NCBI RefSeq assembly: GCF_030035675.1
Contig: NC_084485.1
Span: 93,764,838 to 93,828,837 of the forward strand
Length of the DNA: 64,000 nucleotides
Reading direction: 5' to 3'
Origin: Rhineura floridana
Taxonomy: Eukaryota > Chordata > Lepidosauria > Squamata > Rhineuridae
In this document: one piece after another, positions 1-10,491 of the stretch
How positions within the stretch are numbered: the stretch's first letter is position 1
How the letters are laid out: every line of letters begins with the position of its first letter
Translations under genes and position numbers: made by a program
The notes under the pieces: model-generated
Database searches by the model: none
Seen by the model: the letters and a program-made list of their open reading frames with translations, nothing else
Told to the model about the DNA's origin: nothing

Positions 1-510
1 CAACTTTTCACCATCTGCAGCAAGGCTGGCGCCAAAGGGTGGCCAGGTCGGGCCCTGGACGAGGGGCCCCTTGATAGAGTTGGGGAGGAGTAGCACTCCC
101 CTTCCGTGATCTGTGCAGGGAGGAAGGTTCTAAGCCTCCTGCCTGTTCGCTGGCTCCACCCACCTGTCTCTGTCTTTTTGCGCATGCACACCTGCCATTA
201 ACCAAGAAGGCAGCTGAGGTTTCCCTAAGGTGCTGATGCCCCTGCTGCCATCTTGGTTGATGGCAGGGATGCACACGTGTAGCACGCATGTATGCCATAA
301 ACCAAGATGGCAGAGGAGGTTTCAGCCCCTTACGGAAACCTTGCCCACCATCTTAGTTAATGATAGCCCTGTGAGTGCAGCGCACACAGCCTCAAAAGAC
401 AGGAGATACAGGTAGATGGGGCATGCATGTGTGTGTGCACATGCCGGGGCCCAGGGCCAGCTGGTTCCCAAGGGCCCCAGGCATGCCTGGCGCCGGGCCT
501 GATCTGAGTT
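1..510. repeat. GC-rich palindromic repeat, copy 1
   Basis: Modules such as CCATCTTGGTTGATGGCAG and its near complement (ACCAAGATGGCAG) alternate, and GGGCCC-rich arms lie near both edges. A second copy is at 3705-3995. This looks like a fold-back MITE, perhaps composite. No coding potential is believed. Confidence 0.55.
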
Positions 511-689
511 TCTGGACCATTTCACAAAGCTGTTCGATGTCTAAGCAGGAGGTTACCAAAGCATGGGTAACTGTAGCTATCTCCAGCCAGATACGGTCAC
601 AGTGGGTGTATCACCTGAAGCTGACAAAAGGCACTTTGAGTCACAGAAACTTCTTGAGCTTATGATGACAACATTGGATCCAAAAGCAC

Positions 690-1000
690 CCCAAAACTAT
701 TAACCTGATCCCTTAGGGGGAATGTAATCCCTTCCAGAACAGGTTGAATACCATTCCTCTTGGTGGATGAATCACCTATCAACAGTATCTCTGTTTTGTC
801 TGGATTGAAGTCTAGGTTTGTTCACCAACATCCTGTTAATTACCATGCCCTGATTCAAGATGTTTACAGTCTCACCTGCATTTAATGGAAAAGAGAGACA
901 GAACTCAGTGTTGTCTACACAGGTGATGTCTTAGCCAAAATCTCCAGTTCACCTCACCCTGTCATTTTATGTAGATGTTAAATAGCATAGGAGAAACAAT
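690..1000 (-). mobile_element. L2-like LINE reverse-transcriptase fragment
   Basis: The bottom strand carries decayed pieces of an L2-type reverse transcriptase 3' half (a block like VDNTEFCLSF, then a long decayed stretch). The text runs parallel to the better copy at 17471-18960. It is old and much mutated. Confidence 0.45.
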
Positions 1001-1037
1001 AGTTCTCTGTGGAACTATGAGCAATAATCCTCTAGCC

Positions 1038-1275
1038 CACTGTTCTCCAATCTTGGGCCCCCAGATGTTGTTGAATTACAACTCCCATCATCTGTGGCCA
1101 TTGGCTAAACTGGCTGGGGTTGATGGGAATTGTAATCCAACAACATCTGGGAACCCAAGGATGAAGAAGAGTGCCCTAGCCTAAGGTTAGCCAACATGGA
1201 ACCCCCAGATGTTGTTGGACTACATCTCCCATTATCCCTGGCCATTGGCTATATTGGATTGGAATTGTAGTTCAA
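1038..1275. mobile_element. hAT-like palindromic MITE copies (one whole, one partial)
   Basis: CCCAGATGTTGTTGAATTAC is followed about 85 bases later by its near complement, AATCCAACAACATCTGGG, forming a hairpin (1038-1178). A second, partial copy follows at about 1190-1275. It is the family best seen at 34548-34685. Confidence 0.6.
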
Positions 1276-1284
1276 CACCACAAT

Positions 1285-1990
1285 ATTTGTTTGTTTATTA
1301 AATTTATAATCTTTCCTCCTGAAGGAGCCCAGGGTAGCAAACACACAAATGATAAAACAATACAAACATCTAAAAACTTGAAAAACATATAAAAACAATT
1401 CCAATACAGATGCACAGTGGGAAAAATCTCTACTAAAAAGGCTTCCGCAGGCACCAAAAAACCCCAGAGACAATGCCTGTTTAATATTTAACAGGAGGAA
1501 ATTCCAAAGGGTAGATGCCACAACACTGCAAGCCCAATTCCTAGATTGTGTGAAATTGACCTACTGATAAGAAGGTATCTTGGCGACCTCTGCCCTCATT
1601 CCATATTCTAGAATTGGTCCCTCAGGTAAAAGCAGAACCAAAAGCAGTTCCTCCAATATGCAACTCTGAGAGCCTATCTAGAAGGATACTAGCTTGATAG
1701 TATTATAAGCTGCTGAGAAGTCCTGAAGAATCAACAGGGTCACATTCCCCCGATTCTCTCCCGCATAGGTCCTCCCACAAAGTGAATTAGGCAGTTTCCA
1801 TCCCAAACCTGGGCATGAAGCCATACTGAAATAGATCTAGACAGGAGTCTGGAGTCAACAACAATTGGTCCCAACAGGCCTCTAGGTCCCCAGCAGCTGC
1901 CCAAGGATGCTGTGGGCTGCTGACTGGCTCCATTACAAGAGTTGTATAGATATATAGACCTTGGGAATTGTGCACAACATTCTCAAGCTT
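1285..1990 (-). mobile_element. L2-like LINE 3' part, antisense
   Basis: The AAATTTATAATCTTTCCTCC tail region, with its following AGGAGCCCAGGGTAGC, is the antisense 3' end of the L2-like family repeated through the window. It is followed by 3' UTR text about AATTCCAAAGGGTAGATGCC and decayed RT sequence. Confidence 0.5.
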
Positions 1991-2029
1991 GACCTACAAT
2001 TTAGTGTCAAAGATTTTTTCATGGTTCCA

Positions 2030-2372
2030 GCCCTGGCTCCCTCTGTACCATACATTTAAAGCAATATCATTCCACTTTGAACAGTCTTGGCTTCCCCCAA
2101 AGAATACCAGGAACTGCAGTTTGTGAAGAGTGCTGAGAGTTGTTAGGTGACCCATATTCCCCTCAGCTACAATCTGTACAAAAGCTACAATCAATCCCTC
2201 CTCCAAGGGAACTTTGTGAATTATAACTGTGAGGAGAATAAGAGGTCTCCTAACACCTCTCAGCACCCTCCAGAAACTACATTTCCCAGGATTCTTTGAG
2301 GGAAGCCATGACTCTTTAAAGTGACATGATGCTACTTTAAATGTATGGTGTGGATGTGCACCCCTGGCCTGG
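2030..2372. mobile_element. Palindromic MITE with long inverted arms
   Basis: CTTGGCTTCCCCCAAAGAAT near 2090 is matched in inverse by ATTCTTTGAGGGAAGCCATG near 2293. Both arms continue through GAGAGT/ACTCTC-type blocks toward the middle. It is related in its inner arms to the clearer copy at 23264-23550. Confidence 0.6.
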
Positions 2373-2424
2373 TTGCCTTGGCCCCAAGGACCCAGTAAAA
2401 TATACGCTTTCCCCCCATTTGCTA

Positions 2425-2553
2425 AACCAGGGGTGTGGACTGTGGCCTTCCAGATGTTGTTCGGCTACAAATGGCCTTGGTGACTGGGACTGATGGGAGT
2501 TGTAGCCCAACAATATTTGGAGGGGCATAGGTTCTCCATCCCTGTGCTAAACT
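2425..2553. mobile_element. hAT-like MITE copy
   Basis: CCAGGGGTGTGGACTGTGGC at the left and GGTTCTCCATCCCTGTGC at the right are degenerate inverted ends. The inner block GATGGGAGTTGTAGCCCAAC is the hallmark of the family. Confidence 0.55.
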
Positions 2554-2689
2554 TTTATTTGGAAATGTAGTTCTTTTTAATCAAGGTGCTAACGTTCATG
2601 CAAAGAAATATTCAGTGACAGGGAAGAGGATAAGACTGATCTTCACATGATCATTATTTAGACATGAAATTCACTGGGTCTCCTTGGGC

Positions 2690-2795
2690 ATCTCTCTCTC
2701 TCTATCTGCCTCACTTATTTCACAGGGTTATTGTGAGGCTAAAATGGGATAATGCTATTATGCCATCCTGAACTTGGAGAAAGGGGTGGAATATG
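2690..2795 (+). repeat. L2/MIR-type tail, left part
   Basis: CACAGGGTTATTGTGAGGCT through GGGGTGGAATATG is a typical L2/MIR-like 3' region. It resumes as AATATTATATTG after the LTR insertion that ends at 3264, so the LTR landed inside this tail. Confidence 0.5.
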
Positions 2796-3264
2796 TGTTG
2801 GAGTAAACAAATATTGTATGGTCACTTTAAGGGATATTTGGGGAATATCCCATGTACCTGTTTACCATGATGTAACTTCCTAATGGGTGGGGTTTAGTTA
2901 CCTGACTTCCTCCTACTCTGTCCTGGGGGATTTTTGAATATTCTCCATTGCTGATCTATCCACCATTGAGAGAGGCCGCATGGCACAGATGCTCTCTCTG
3001 AGAGCATCCATACCAAAGACTAAGATGGACTGAGACTATTTTTCTTTCATCTAAGCTAGAACCTATGTTTCTGAACATATGTAGAATTCGTGAGTAAACA
3101 TACTTTTCTTTTACCTAAAGGATTGTGTTTGTTGTTATTTATATAGAGAAAGGTGGGGCTGGTTTATATTCTCATTCTGCTGCTTGTATTTTTACAACTC
3201 TGCTAAGAAATAGGACCAACCAAATTAGTTCCTATTTCTGTGTGTATTTTTATAATACCGAACA
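2796..3264. mobile_element. Solo LTR (469 bp) of a retrovirus-like or Gypsy-type element
   Basis: It begins TGTTGGAGTAAAC and ends ACCGAACA, the TG..CA ends of an LTR with 4-base inverted termini. ATATG lies on both sides (2791-2795 and 3265-3269). Removing it restores a continuous L2-like tail. No internal region is present, so it is a solo LTR fossil. The exact 5-bp flanks suggest moderate age; a 5-bp duplication fits Gypsy or some ERV groups. Confidence 0.65.
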
Positions 3265-3299
3265 ATATGAATATTATATTGTTGTGCACACCCCAATGT

Positions 3300-3700
3300 C
3301 CAAGCTGTAAGAGACATTCAGAAGTTCAGACGCTTACCCAGGGTTTGGTTTCCTTGGAATGAAGGTGATCGGAGACTGTGGTGTCCTTATGATATATGGT
3401 TTTATTTACACATATATACAACTTGAGCATATGATAGAAGGGCTCCCAGCATTAACAGTCTTAACAGATCTTGCTTCCCCATTAGGTTTCTAGGGAGATT
3501 CTCCAAAGCTATAGCTACCTCTTGGCCCTGGTCAGGTGGAGGGGGGAGGCTATACCAACTGTTCCTAAGGCAATTCATCTGCTCTTGACTAAGTCTTTAA
3601 ACATGTAGATTGGGTTCTTGACCAGACCCATTAACTTAACAAACTGGCTTGGCCAGTTCAGGTTTCTTCTACTTTCAGATACAGGATTACAGGCTTGGAG
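3300..3700. other. No gene or named repeat recognised
   Basis: AT-rich sequence between the L2-like tail and the GC-rich repeat copy. Open frames here are short and lack family features. Nothing is assigned. Confidence 0.4.
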
Positions 3701-3704
3701 GTGA

Positions 3705-3995
3705 CACACAAACAGGGCCAGCCCCAGGCATGCCGGGGCCCTTGGGCACCAGCCTGCCCTGGGCCCTTCCGTGATCTGTGGAACCAGCCGTGGATAGCAG
3801 GACAGGAGCTTCCGAGCCGCCCACCATCCCCCCGCTTCACCTACCTTTCTCTCCGCTGTTTTTTGCGGCTGCGCACACTGCACATGCAGGGTTGCCATCA
3901 ATCAAGATGGCGACAGAGGTTTCCCTAAGGGGCTGAAGCCTCTGCCGCCATCTTGGTTGATGGCAGCAATGCGCGCATGTAGCACACATGCATAC
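3705..3995. repeat. GC-rich palindromic repeat, copy 2
   Basis: Shares CAAGATGGC, GAGGTTTCCCTAAGG, GCCGCCATCTTGGTTGATGG and CCCTTCCGTGATCTGTG with 1-510. Inverted pairs of CCATCTTGGTTGATGGC-type modules again suggest a fold-back element. Confidence 0.55.
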
Positions 3996-4019
3996 CTTTA
4001 AATATTAGGCAGGTGCCAT

Positions 4020-4346
4020 CTCTGTTATCTTTTTGGTGCCTATTGAAGATCTTCCTCTTTCAACAAGCCTTTTAAGTTGAGACCTTATCCCAGTCTGCGT
4101 CTGTGCTGGAATTGCTTTTTATTATGTTTTTAAACCTCTTTTTTAAAAAAACAATATGTTTTTAACCTTTTTTTAAAAAAATATGTCTTGAAAGCTTTAA
4201 AAATTTTTTTTAAATATGTTTTATTTTAATGTATTTTAAAGTCTGTTTTTATGATGTTTTAAAAGTGTTTTTGGTGCTTTTGTTTACCACCCTGGGCTCC
4301 TGCTGGGAGGAAGGTGGAATATAAATCAAATAATAAATAAATAAAT
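4020..4346 (+). mobile_element. L2-like LINE 3' tail, sense
   Basis: A long run of TTTTTAAA-type words leads to CCACCCTGGGCTCCTGCTGG, GGAAGGTGGAATATAAATC and an (AATA)n end. This is the common 3' end of squamate L2-like elements. The CR1 fragment starts directly at its end. Confidence 0.65.
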
Positions 4347-5490
4347 AAACTTCAGCAAAGCTTTTGACAAAGTGCCCCATGATATTCTGATTAGCAAGCT
4401 AACTAAATGTGGGGTGGATGGAAGAACTATCAGATGGATCCACAGTTGGCTACAGAATTGTACTCAAAGAGTGCTTGTCAATGATTCTTTCTCAAACTGG
4501 GAGAAGGTAACGACGGGGTACTGCAGGGCTTGGTCCTGGGCCCAGTGGTCTTCAACATTTTTATTCACGACTTGGATGAGGATGTGCAGGGAATGCTTAT
4601 CAGATTTGCAGATGATAAAAAATTGGGAGAGTTAGCTAATACCCTGGAAGACAGAAACAAAGTTCAAAGGGATCTTGATAGGCTGCAACATTGGGCTGAA
4701 AAGAACAGAATGAAATTTAACAAGGGTAAGTACAAAGTTCTACACCTAGGGGAAAGAAATCAAATGCACACATAAGAAGAGGGATGCTTGGTTCAGCAAT
4801 ACTATATGTGAAAAGGATCTTGGGATTGTTGTTGATCACAAGCTGAATATGAGCCAACAGTGTGATGTGGCTGCAAAAAAGGCAAATGCTATTTTAGGCT
4901 GCATTAACAGAAGTATCATTTCCAAATTGCATGAAGTATTAGTTCCTCTCTATTTGGCACTGATTAGGCCTTATCTTGAGTACTGCATCCAGTTCTGGAC
5001 ACTGTACTTTAAGAAGAATGCAGACAGGCTGGAACAGGTTCAGAGGAGGGCAACAGGATTATCAGGAGACTGGAAACAAAGTCCTATGAGGAGAGACTGA
5101 AATAACTGGGCATGTTTAGCCTTGAGAAGAGAAGACTGAGGGGAGATATGATACTACTTTTCAAGTACTTGAAAGGTTGCCACACAGAGGAGGACCAGGA
5201 TCTCTTCTCGATCATCCCAGGGTGCAGGACACAGGATAATGGGCTTAAGTTGCAGGAAGCCAGATTTCGACTGAACATCAGGAAAAACCTCCTAACTCTT
5301 AGAGCGGTGCAAAAATGAAACCAATTACCTAGGGAGGTGGTGGGCTCTCCAGTGCTGGAGGCATTCAGGAGGCAGCTGGACAGGCACCTGTCAGGTATGC
5401 TTTAATTTGGATTCCTGCATTGAGCAGGGGGTTGGATTTGATGGCCTTATAGGCCCCTTCCAACTCTACGATTCTATGGTTCTATTATTA
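4347..5490 (+). mobile_element. CR1 LINE, 5'-truncated (RT to 3' end)
   Basis: Translation gives CR1 reverse-transcriptase blocks in order: FSKAFDKVPHDILISKLTKC, FADDKKLGELANT (intact FADD at about 4601), RDLDRLQHWAEKNRMKFNKG, YLEYCIQFW, MFSLEKRRLRGDM and FRLNIRKNLL. The 3' end is the CR1 type, GATTCTATGGTTCTATT. The region falls into several frames because of frameshifts at about 4510, 4590, 4775 and 5090, so it is a dead copy. The 5' end is cut within the palm domain. Confidence 0.92.
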
Positions 5491-5534
5491 TTCTACACAC
5501 AGTAACTATTAAGGGTGTAGGGCATCTGTCTTCT

Positions 5535-5600
5535 TACCCTACATACTACTACTACTATTTATTAAATTTATATCTCACCCTTTCTTCCAGAAGGAGCCCA
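5535..5600 (-). repeat. Short L2-like tail, antisense
   Basis: TACTACTATTTATTAAATTT then ATCTCACCCTTTCTTCC and AGGAGCCCA is the antisense end of the L2-like family, cut after about 60 bases. Confidence 0.5.
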
Positions 5601-6687
5601 TAACTTAAGCTTTACAGAAGGTCAAAACAGAGTTTCACACCTTTTATTCCCAATTAATACCATTAACTGAGACATGTTAATCTGTCTCCATTTATCTCTG
5701 GAGTGCTTCTTTATCCAAGGAAAATACCTTAAGGAAATATTGTGAGTCTTTTTATCACTTCATCTGGCCCTTTGAAACTTGACTTTGCTAACATTATTAG
5801 TCCCAGAATTAAATCTATGACTCAATGGAGGAATCAATAAAGCTAGATTTAACCCACCCGCCCCTTCTCCCTGTTCAGCCAATTGTTGGGCCTGCGCACC
5901 AAGGAGAAGCTGATCATTAACGTTTATGGTTCAGTAACATCCAGTGTTTTCTGATGTTAAGTGCTCATGTAAAATGCATAAAGCTTAACACTGGAGTAAA
6001 AGGTCCTTTCTGAAGGAGATTGTGGTCAACTACCAGCATTTCAAAGCCTGGGCAATGGTGTCCACCTAATGAAGACTAATGTGGAATAGCTCCTGTCTTG
6101 TCCACACAGGGTATTAAAGGGCTGACTACTCCATTTACTTAAGCAAACAGGGAGCTGTTACAAAGCCCTGAGGAACAACGATAAAAACTCTCCAGCATTA
6201 GATGAAGTGTTAACCACAGTGTCCGGGACAAACTCCAATTCGAGTAATGATATTCTGTCTAAATTCCCTCTGCCTTCTTTCACTCTTTTGAGGCTATCTG
6301 GTTTGTGGTTAAAAGCACCACACTATGCGTAAAGAAATCTGGGGTCTATTCCCAGCTTGGCCGCTAGCTTCCTGTTCAACCTTGTGGACAAGTCACAAGC
6401 AATGTTTGAGGCAGTTGTCCCAAAATGTACTGTGTGGTGAAAATCCAAAGTGAAATGATGCGTGATTTCCATTTGAAGTGCTGCACTGTTCACATTATTT
6501 CCCCCAACTTATTCCCATGTATAAAATGTAACACCCTGTACTTTGCACTTTCCAGAGTAATTTGGGGGAGAGACAAGGACTTCTTGCAAGGTGTTTGCAA
6601 GGCCTTTGACTTCAAACAGTTGTTTTTTTTAAAGCAATACTCTCCAGAGAAATCGGGAGCTGTGGAACAGCTGTGAATACTAACTCT
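5601..6687. other. Unassigned stretch with a MIR-like trace
   Basis: No exon or clear element was found. Around 6310-6400, GTGGTTAAAAGCACCAC followed by a CTTGTGGACAAGTCAC-type block resembles a decayed MIR-type SINE. The rest is AT-rich, unique-looking sequence. Confidence 0.4.
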
Positions 6688-7357
6688 GGGCTGGTTCGCA
6701 TGGCAACTTACTGTGAGATAGATGCTATTTGCATCCCCATTTAATTTGGATGGTTCACATGACATTGAAGGCAATCAGCAGCTATCACACACAGTTTCCC
6801 TGTATCAAACCAATCCATTTATAATCTGAAAAGGGAAAGAAAAAACATCTTCAGTTCATATCTCTAAGGCTTGCAGACGGTTTGCTCTGATGCATTTAAG
6901 TGGGTGTGTCAATCATTCCCCTCTCCATGCCCACTCCTTCCTCCTCCCTTTGTTCATGTCATTTCTTGCTGGTTCCTGTTCTGCAAGCCTGCTGCAAACA
7001 GTGCTTTATTTTTCTTTCCCCCCTAATTTGTGCAAAAAAGCATAACACTGTTCAAACAAATATTTGAATTTCAGCTGGATTGTGAAAATACAAATAATTG
7101 CACTTCAGGATTTTTTCTTTTTTTATGAAACTTACTCTGGAACAAACTGAGCATGCTCAGTTGCCAAGGTAACCAGAGGAAGTGGTAGTTTGACCTTAAG
7201 AAGGTGTGGTAATTAGGAAGCTGCGTGATTGATCCTTTCCCTTCAGTATGAACGGAAAACAGCGGATTGGAAGGTAGGAGTGTGAATGTTGCAAATCTAT
7301 CGCGAAGGCAACAGCTTCATCTTTAATACGGTGTTTAGCTCCTGTGTGAATGAGCCC
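6688..7357. mobile_element. TIR DNA transposon, family A, short copy (670 bp)
   Basis: Begins GGGCTGGTTCGCATGG and ends CCTGTGTGAATGAGCCC, imperfect inverted ends. Blocks TGGTTCACATGACATTG near the left and GGATTGGAAGGTAG near the right recur in the 1.5-kb copy at 26861-28357. Non-autonomous; no transposase is seen. Confidence 0.65.
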
Positions 7358-7404
7358 TCTAGTTTGAGGGTAGGAGTGCAATCATGATATGTAATGCAGG
7401 CAGA

Positions 7405-7643
7405 AGACAGCTGATGTTGTTATATGCCTTCAAGTCAATTATCACTTATGGTAACCCTATGAATCTTTTTCTGATATATTCATAGGGTTTTCATGATAAG
7501 AGGTATTCAGAAGTGGTTTATCACTGCCTTCCTCTAAGCCTACGGCACCCGGTCTCCCATCCAAGTACTAACCAAGCCTGACCCTGCTTAGCTTCTGAGA
7601 TCAGACAAGATCAGGCATGTTCAGGGTAGTATGACTGTAGTTA
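7405..7643 (-). mobile_element. 5S rRNA-headed SINE with BovB-type tail
   Basis: Read on the bottom strand, the head (about 7643-7540) follows vertebrate 5S rRNA: CTGATCTCAGAAGCTAAGCA, GGGTCAGGCTTGGTTAGTAC, TTGGATGGGAGACCGGGTGC, missing a short stretch before GGGTGC. The body (GAGGAAGGCAGTGATAAACC, ACCTCTTATCATGAAAACCC) is the same as in the tRNA-headed Sauria SINE at 61381, and the tail CTTGAAGGCATATAACAAC is BovB-like. It is a retroposed SINE, not a 5S gene. Confidence 0.88.
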
Positions 7644-7689
7644 AGACATAAGTAAGTATAAGCTCAAACATATCTATCTATGTATCCAT

Positions 7690-7870
7690 CTATCCATCCA
7701 ACAACCCTGTGAGATAGGTTATGCTGAGAGAGTATAATTGGGCCAAGATCACCCTGTCAGTCGCATGGCTGAGTGGGAATTTGAACCTGGGTCTCTCTAC
7801 TCCTGGTCTGACACGATAATTCTTAACATCCCAGCTGCTCTCAACTGCAGTCTTGTGAGCAGGATTCTAT
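7690..7870 (-). mobile_element. MIR-like tRNA SINE, antisense
   Basis: AACCCTGTGAGATAGGTTAT, then GGGCCAAGATCACCCTGTCA and GGGAATTTGAACCTGGGTCT is the antisense of a tRNA-derived SINE head with its B box. A similar copy is at 62585-62800. Confidence 0.65.
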
Positions 7871-8062
7871 CCACAACCCTGTTTCTGTGTCTTTCACATT
7901 CCCTGTGCCAAGCCCACAAGTGGCTTAAATCTCTTTTCTAGTAGGATGAGGGAGTATTTTTTCTAATACTTCTTTTTTTTTTCAATTAATTTTTATTCTA
8001 ATTTTCAAAACCAAAATAATACAAAAAGAAAACACAAATCAATAACTAATACAATACAAAAA

Positions 8063-8064
<2 letters not shown>

Positions 8065-8109
<45 letters not shown>
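8065..8109. repeat. (AT)n microsatellite
   Basis: About 22 uninterrupted AT units within the 3' part of the ORF1-only LINE. Likely polymorphic in length. Confidence 0.9.
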
Positions 8110-8113
<4 letters not shown>

Positions 8114-8392
8114 TAAATATTGACTTCCGATTTGTCATAGTTCAGCTATAAATCTATAATATATAACAAACTTATCTCTTAATAGATTATAAAATCACCT
8201 TCCTCCAGCGGTTATCTTAGTTGGTTTCAAATCTCATTAACATCATATCATTTTAATCTTCCACAAAAAGTCAAAGAGAAGTTTCCAATCCTTGAGATAT
8301 ATGTCAATCAATTTTTTTTCTAAATAAACATGTCAATTAATCCAACTCATCAAATCTACTAAGTCCAGTAATTTCATATCGCTCTTCTGTCA

Positions 8393-9088
8393 TTATCCAT
8401 ATTGGGTCCATCTTCCATCTTCCATCTTTACGCACCCAAAAATCTTGCTGTCATAGTCATATAATAAAAGTCTGATAGGAATTTCCTCCATCATAGATAT
8501 TTTCTTGCCATCAAATCCAAACGTATCACTGAAGTATTGTTGCAAAGCCGCATCTCTGTTCCTCTTTTCCACATGATACACTAGTACATCTCTTGAAGGT
8601 TTTTCCATTGACACAAAACAGGGATTAATTCTGTTAACTTTCTCCATTTCAAGTTCCATCAAATCCTTCCAGTCCAGGAATTTTTTTGAACCAATAATAT
8701 CTTTATCTCCAATCTCTTCAATTCCTTCAGGGACAGCGCTGAATTCCAAACTATAATATTTGTCTCCAGGATCCGTCACAGCCAGGAAATCCAAATCTTT
8801 TTTCATGTCCATATTTAAGCCAATCTCCATAATTTGAACCTTGCCTTTAATTTCTCTTTCATCCTTTTTTTGTTTTCCAGATCTATCTTTATTCTCCTTT
8901 CTCATAGAATCCTGAGTTTCTTTCAGCTCCTGTCTCATTTCGTGAAATTCAATTCTCCACGCTTGTCTATTATTTCTCAGTTCTTGTTTTATTGAGTTAA
9001 TCCCATTCATTATTTTCTGAAACATGTCTAGAAATAAAGTCCCTTCTTGTACATCCATGATCTTCTTAATTGTCATTCTTAAAGCCAA
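8393..9088 (-). CDS. LINE ORF1-like protein
   Basis: 231 codons. Residues about 25-105 are charged and helical, a probable coiled coil (KQELRNNRQAWRIEFHEMRQ and onward), with a KKDEREIKG basic patch. The second half contains a segment like the L1 ORF1p RNA-binding fold: KPSRDVLVYHVEKRNRDAAL followed by DGKKISMMEEIPIRLLL. L1 ORF1p binds RNA as a trimer, with the chaperone activity in this half. The frame may have continued originally, since text after the stop still reads PIWIMTEERYEITGLSRF in another frame. I am fairly sure of the LINE origin, less of L1 specifically. Confidence 0.6.
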   Translation of the reverse strand: MALRMTIKKIMDVQEGTLFLDMFQKIMNGINSIKQELRNNRQAWRIEFHEMRQELKETQDSMRKENKDRSGKQKKDEREIKGKVQIMEIGLNMDMKKDLDFLAVTDPGDKYYSLEFSAVPEGIEEIGDKDIIGSKKFLDWKDLMELEMEKVNRINPCFVSMEKPSRDVLVYHVEKRNRDAALQQYFSDTFGFDGKKISMMEEIPIRLLLYDYDSKIFGCVKMEDGRWTQYG

Positions 9089-9899
9089 AGGAACAAAACT
9101 CCTTCAATTTTCAATGTCCCAAGCAAAGAGCAGTTTATTTCTTTATCCAGTTACAAAGGAGTTAATCTTTCCAACCAACTAACGTCACACGCTGGACAGC
9201 CCTTATCTCTTATATGCCCAGAAATGCAAAAACAAATTTAGTTCACAGCATCCAAATAACTAGTAGCAGAGAGAATGAGCAGATTCGTCAAAAAAAAAAA
9301 GTAGATCAGGAAAAATAGTCCCAGCCATATATTATACAAAAGTCTTATAAATCAAAAAGATTTCTTATCTCTTCCAATCAGAAATCCCTCACCCGTTGTA
9401 ATCTTTAAAATGCTATTTTCCATGTCAGCTTTTTGCAATAAAAAAAAGATAAGCTATTTATATTTTCTTCCCCCTTAGTTCCGTGAATAAAAAAGGAAAG
9501 TCTTACCTCACCTAGGTATCTTAATTGCTGTTACTGTGACAAATCTCTTTAGCTGTATAGATAAGAAAATGATAAATGTAGACAGGAGGATGTTTGCCTG
9601 TTAATCCGTTAAAAAAAAACAACGGGTCACTTATCCAGCTGAGCTAGCATAAAAATCCTCGCTCTGTGTGAGCTGCTGGAAGACAGACAATTCTGACGAA
9701 TTCCAGACTCCAACAATCAAAGCAAAGCTGTGTAGGAAATCTCACGTTTCTTCCTTATCTGGAAGAAATTATCCCCAGTCAGAAAAGACCCTTCTGACTG
9801 AATTTAAAACTGAATAAGTTTCATCCAAGACGGAGCTCGTCTCAGAGGCTGCACAGGCGTAGGGATCCTCCTGGGAAGTCTATTTTTTCTAATACTTCT

Positions 9900-10075
9900 A
9901 AAGTATTTATTTATTTTTGTGATAAAATTTATAACCTGCTTTCCCCCTCCAGTAGAGATGCTCAACATGGCTAGCAAAACATACAAAACAATCCAATAAT
10001 TAAAATCAGGTAAATGCATAAAACTAATGACATATCAACACTAAAAGAGCATTAAAAACTAACACACAAGAATGG
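9900..10075 (-). mobile_element. L2-like LINE 3' tail, antisense, left piece
   Basis: TATTTATTTATTTTTGTGAT, then AACCTGCTTTCCCCCTCC and a run of AAAACA-type words matches the antisense 3' end of the L2-like family. It appears to continue at 17091 after the Tigger, LTR and DIRS insertions. Confidence 0.55.
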
Positions 10076-10077
10076 TA

Positions 10078-10449
10078 CAGTAATACCTCAGTTAACAAAG
10101 TACATGTGTTCCTGGACATTACTTGATTAACAGAAAAGAGGTAGGAATAACATATAAATAACAGGGATAGGTTGCTACACCTCAAAAAAGAACAGTTCAA
10201 CATACTTCAGCAAACCTTTTATTCAAAACTAACAATACGCATGTCTGAAATGAAACAACCAGGTCAGGTAAGCCTTGCATATAGACCACTTGAAAGCTTC
10301 TTCCAAAATGCATCCAAGGATGCCTGCCTTGCCTTTTCTCTTTTATCGTGTAGCATCTTGCTATAGCACTCTACAGCTTTGAGCACAGGCCTCCTCTCCA
10401 TACACTCGAGCAGGCAGGCAAGGGCAGCCACCACTACCACCCCGTGCTT

Positions 10450-10491
<42 letters not shown>

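Larger units (their letters stand above)
7955..9899 (-). mobile_element. ORF1-only LINE insertion (half-LINE) with 19-bp target duplication
   Basis: The 19-base word TATTTTTTCTAATACTTCT occurs at 7955-7973 and again, perfectly, at 9881-9899. Between them, on the bottom strand, lie a 5' UTR-like region (9880-9089), one ORF1-like frame (9088-8393) and a 3' part that ends in an A-rich tail (7974-7985 as T on the top strand). No endonuclease or reverse transcriptase is present, although the ends look complete. It therefore resembles mammalian HAL1, an L1 derivative that keeps only ORF1. It inserted into an old L2-like tail. A (TA)n tract at 8065-8109 is inside. Confidence 0.75.

Noticed and set aside
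7540-7643. A 5S rRNA gene
   Set aside because: The 5S-like part lacks an internal stretch, is diverged, and runs into a SINE body and BovB-type tail, so it is a SINE head.
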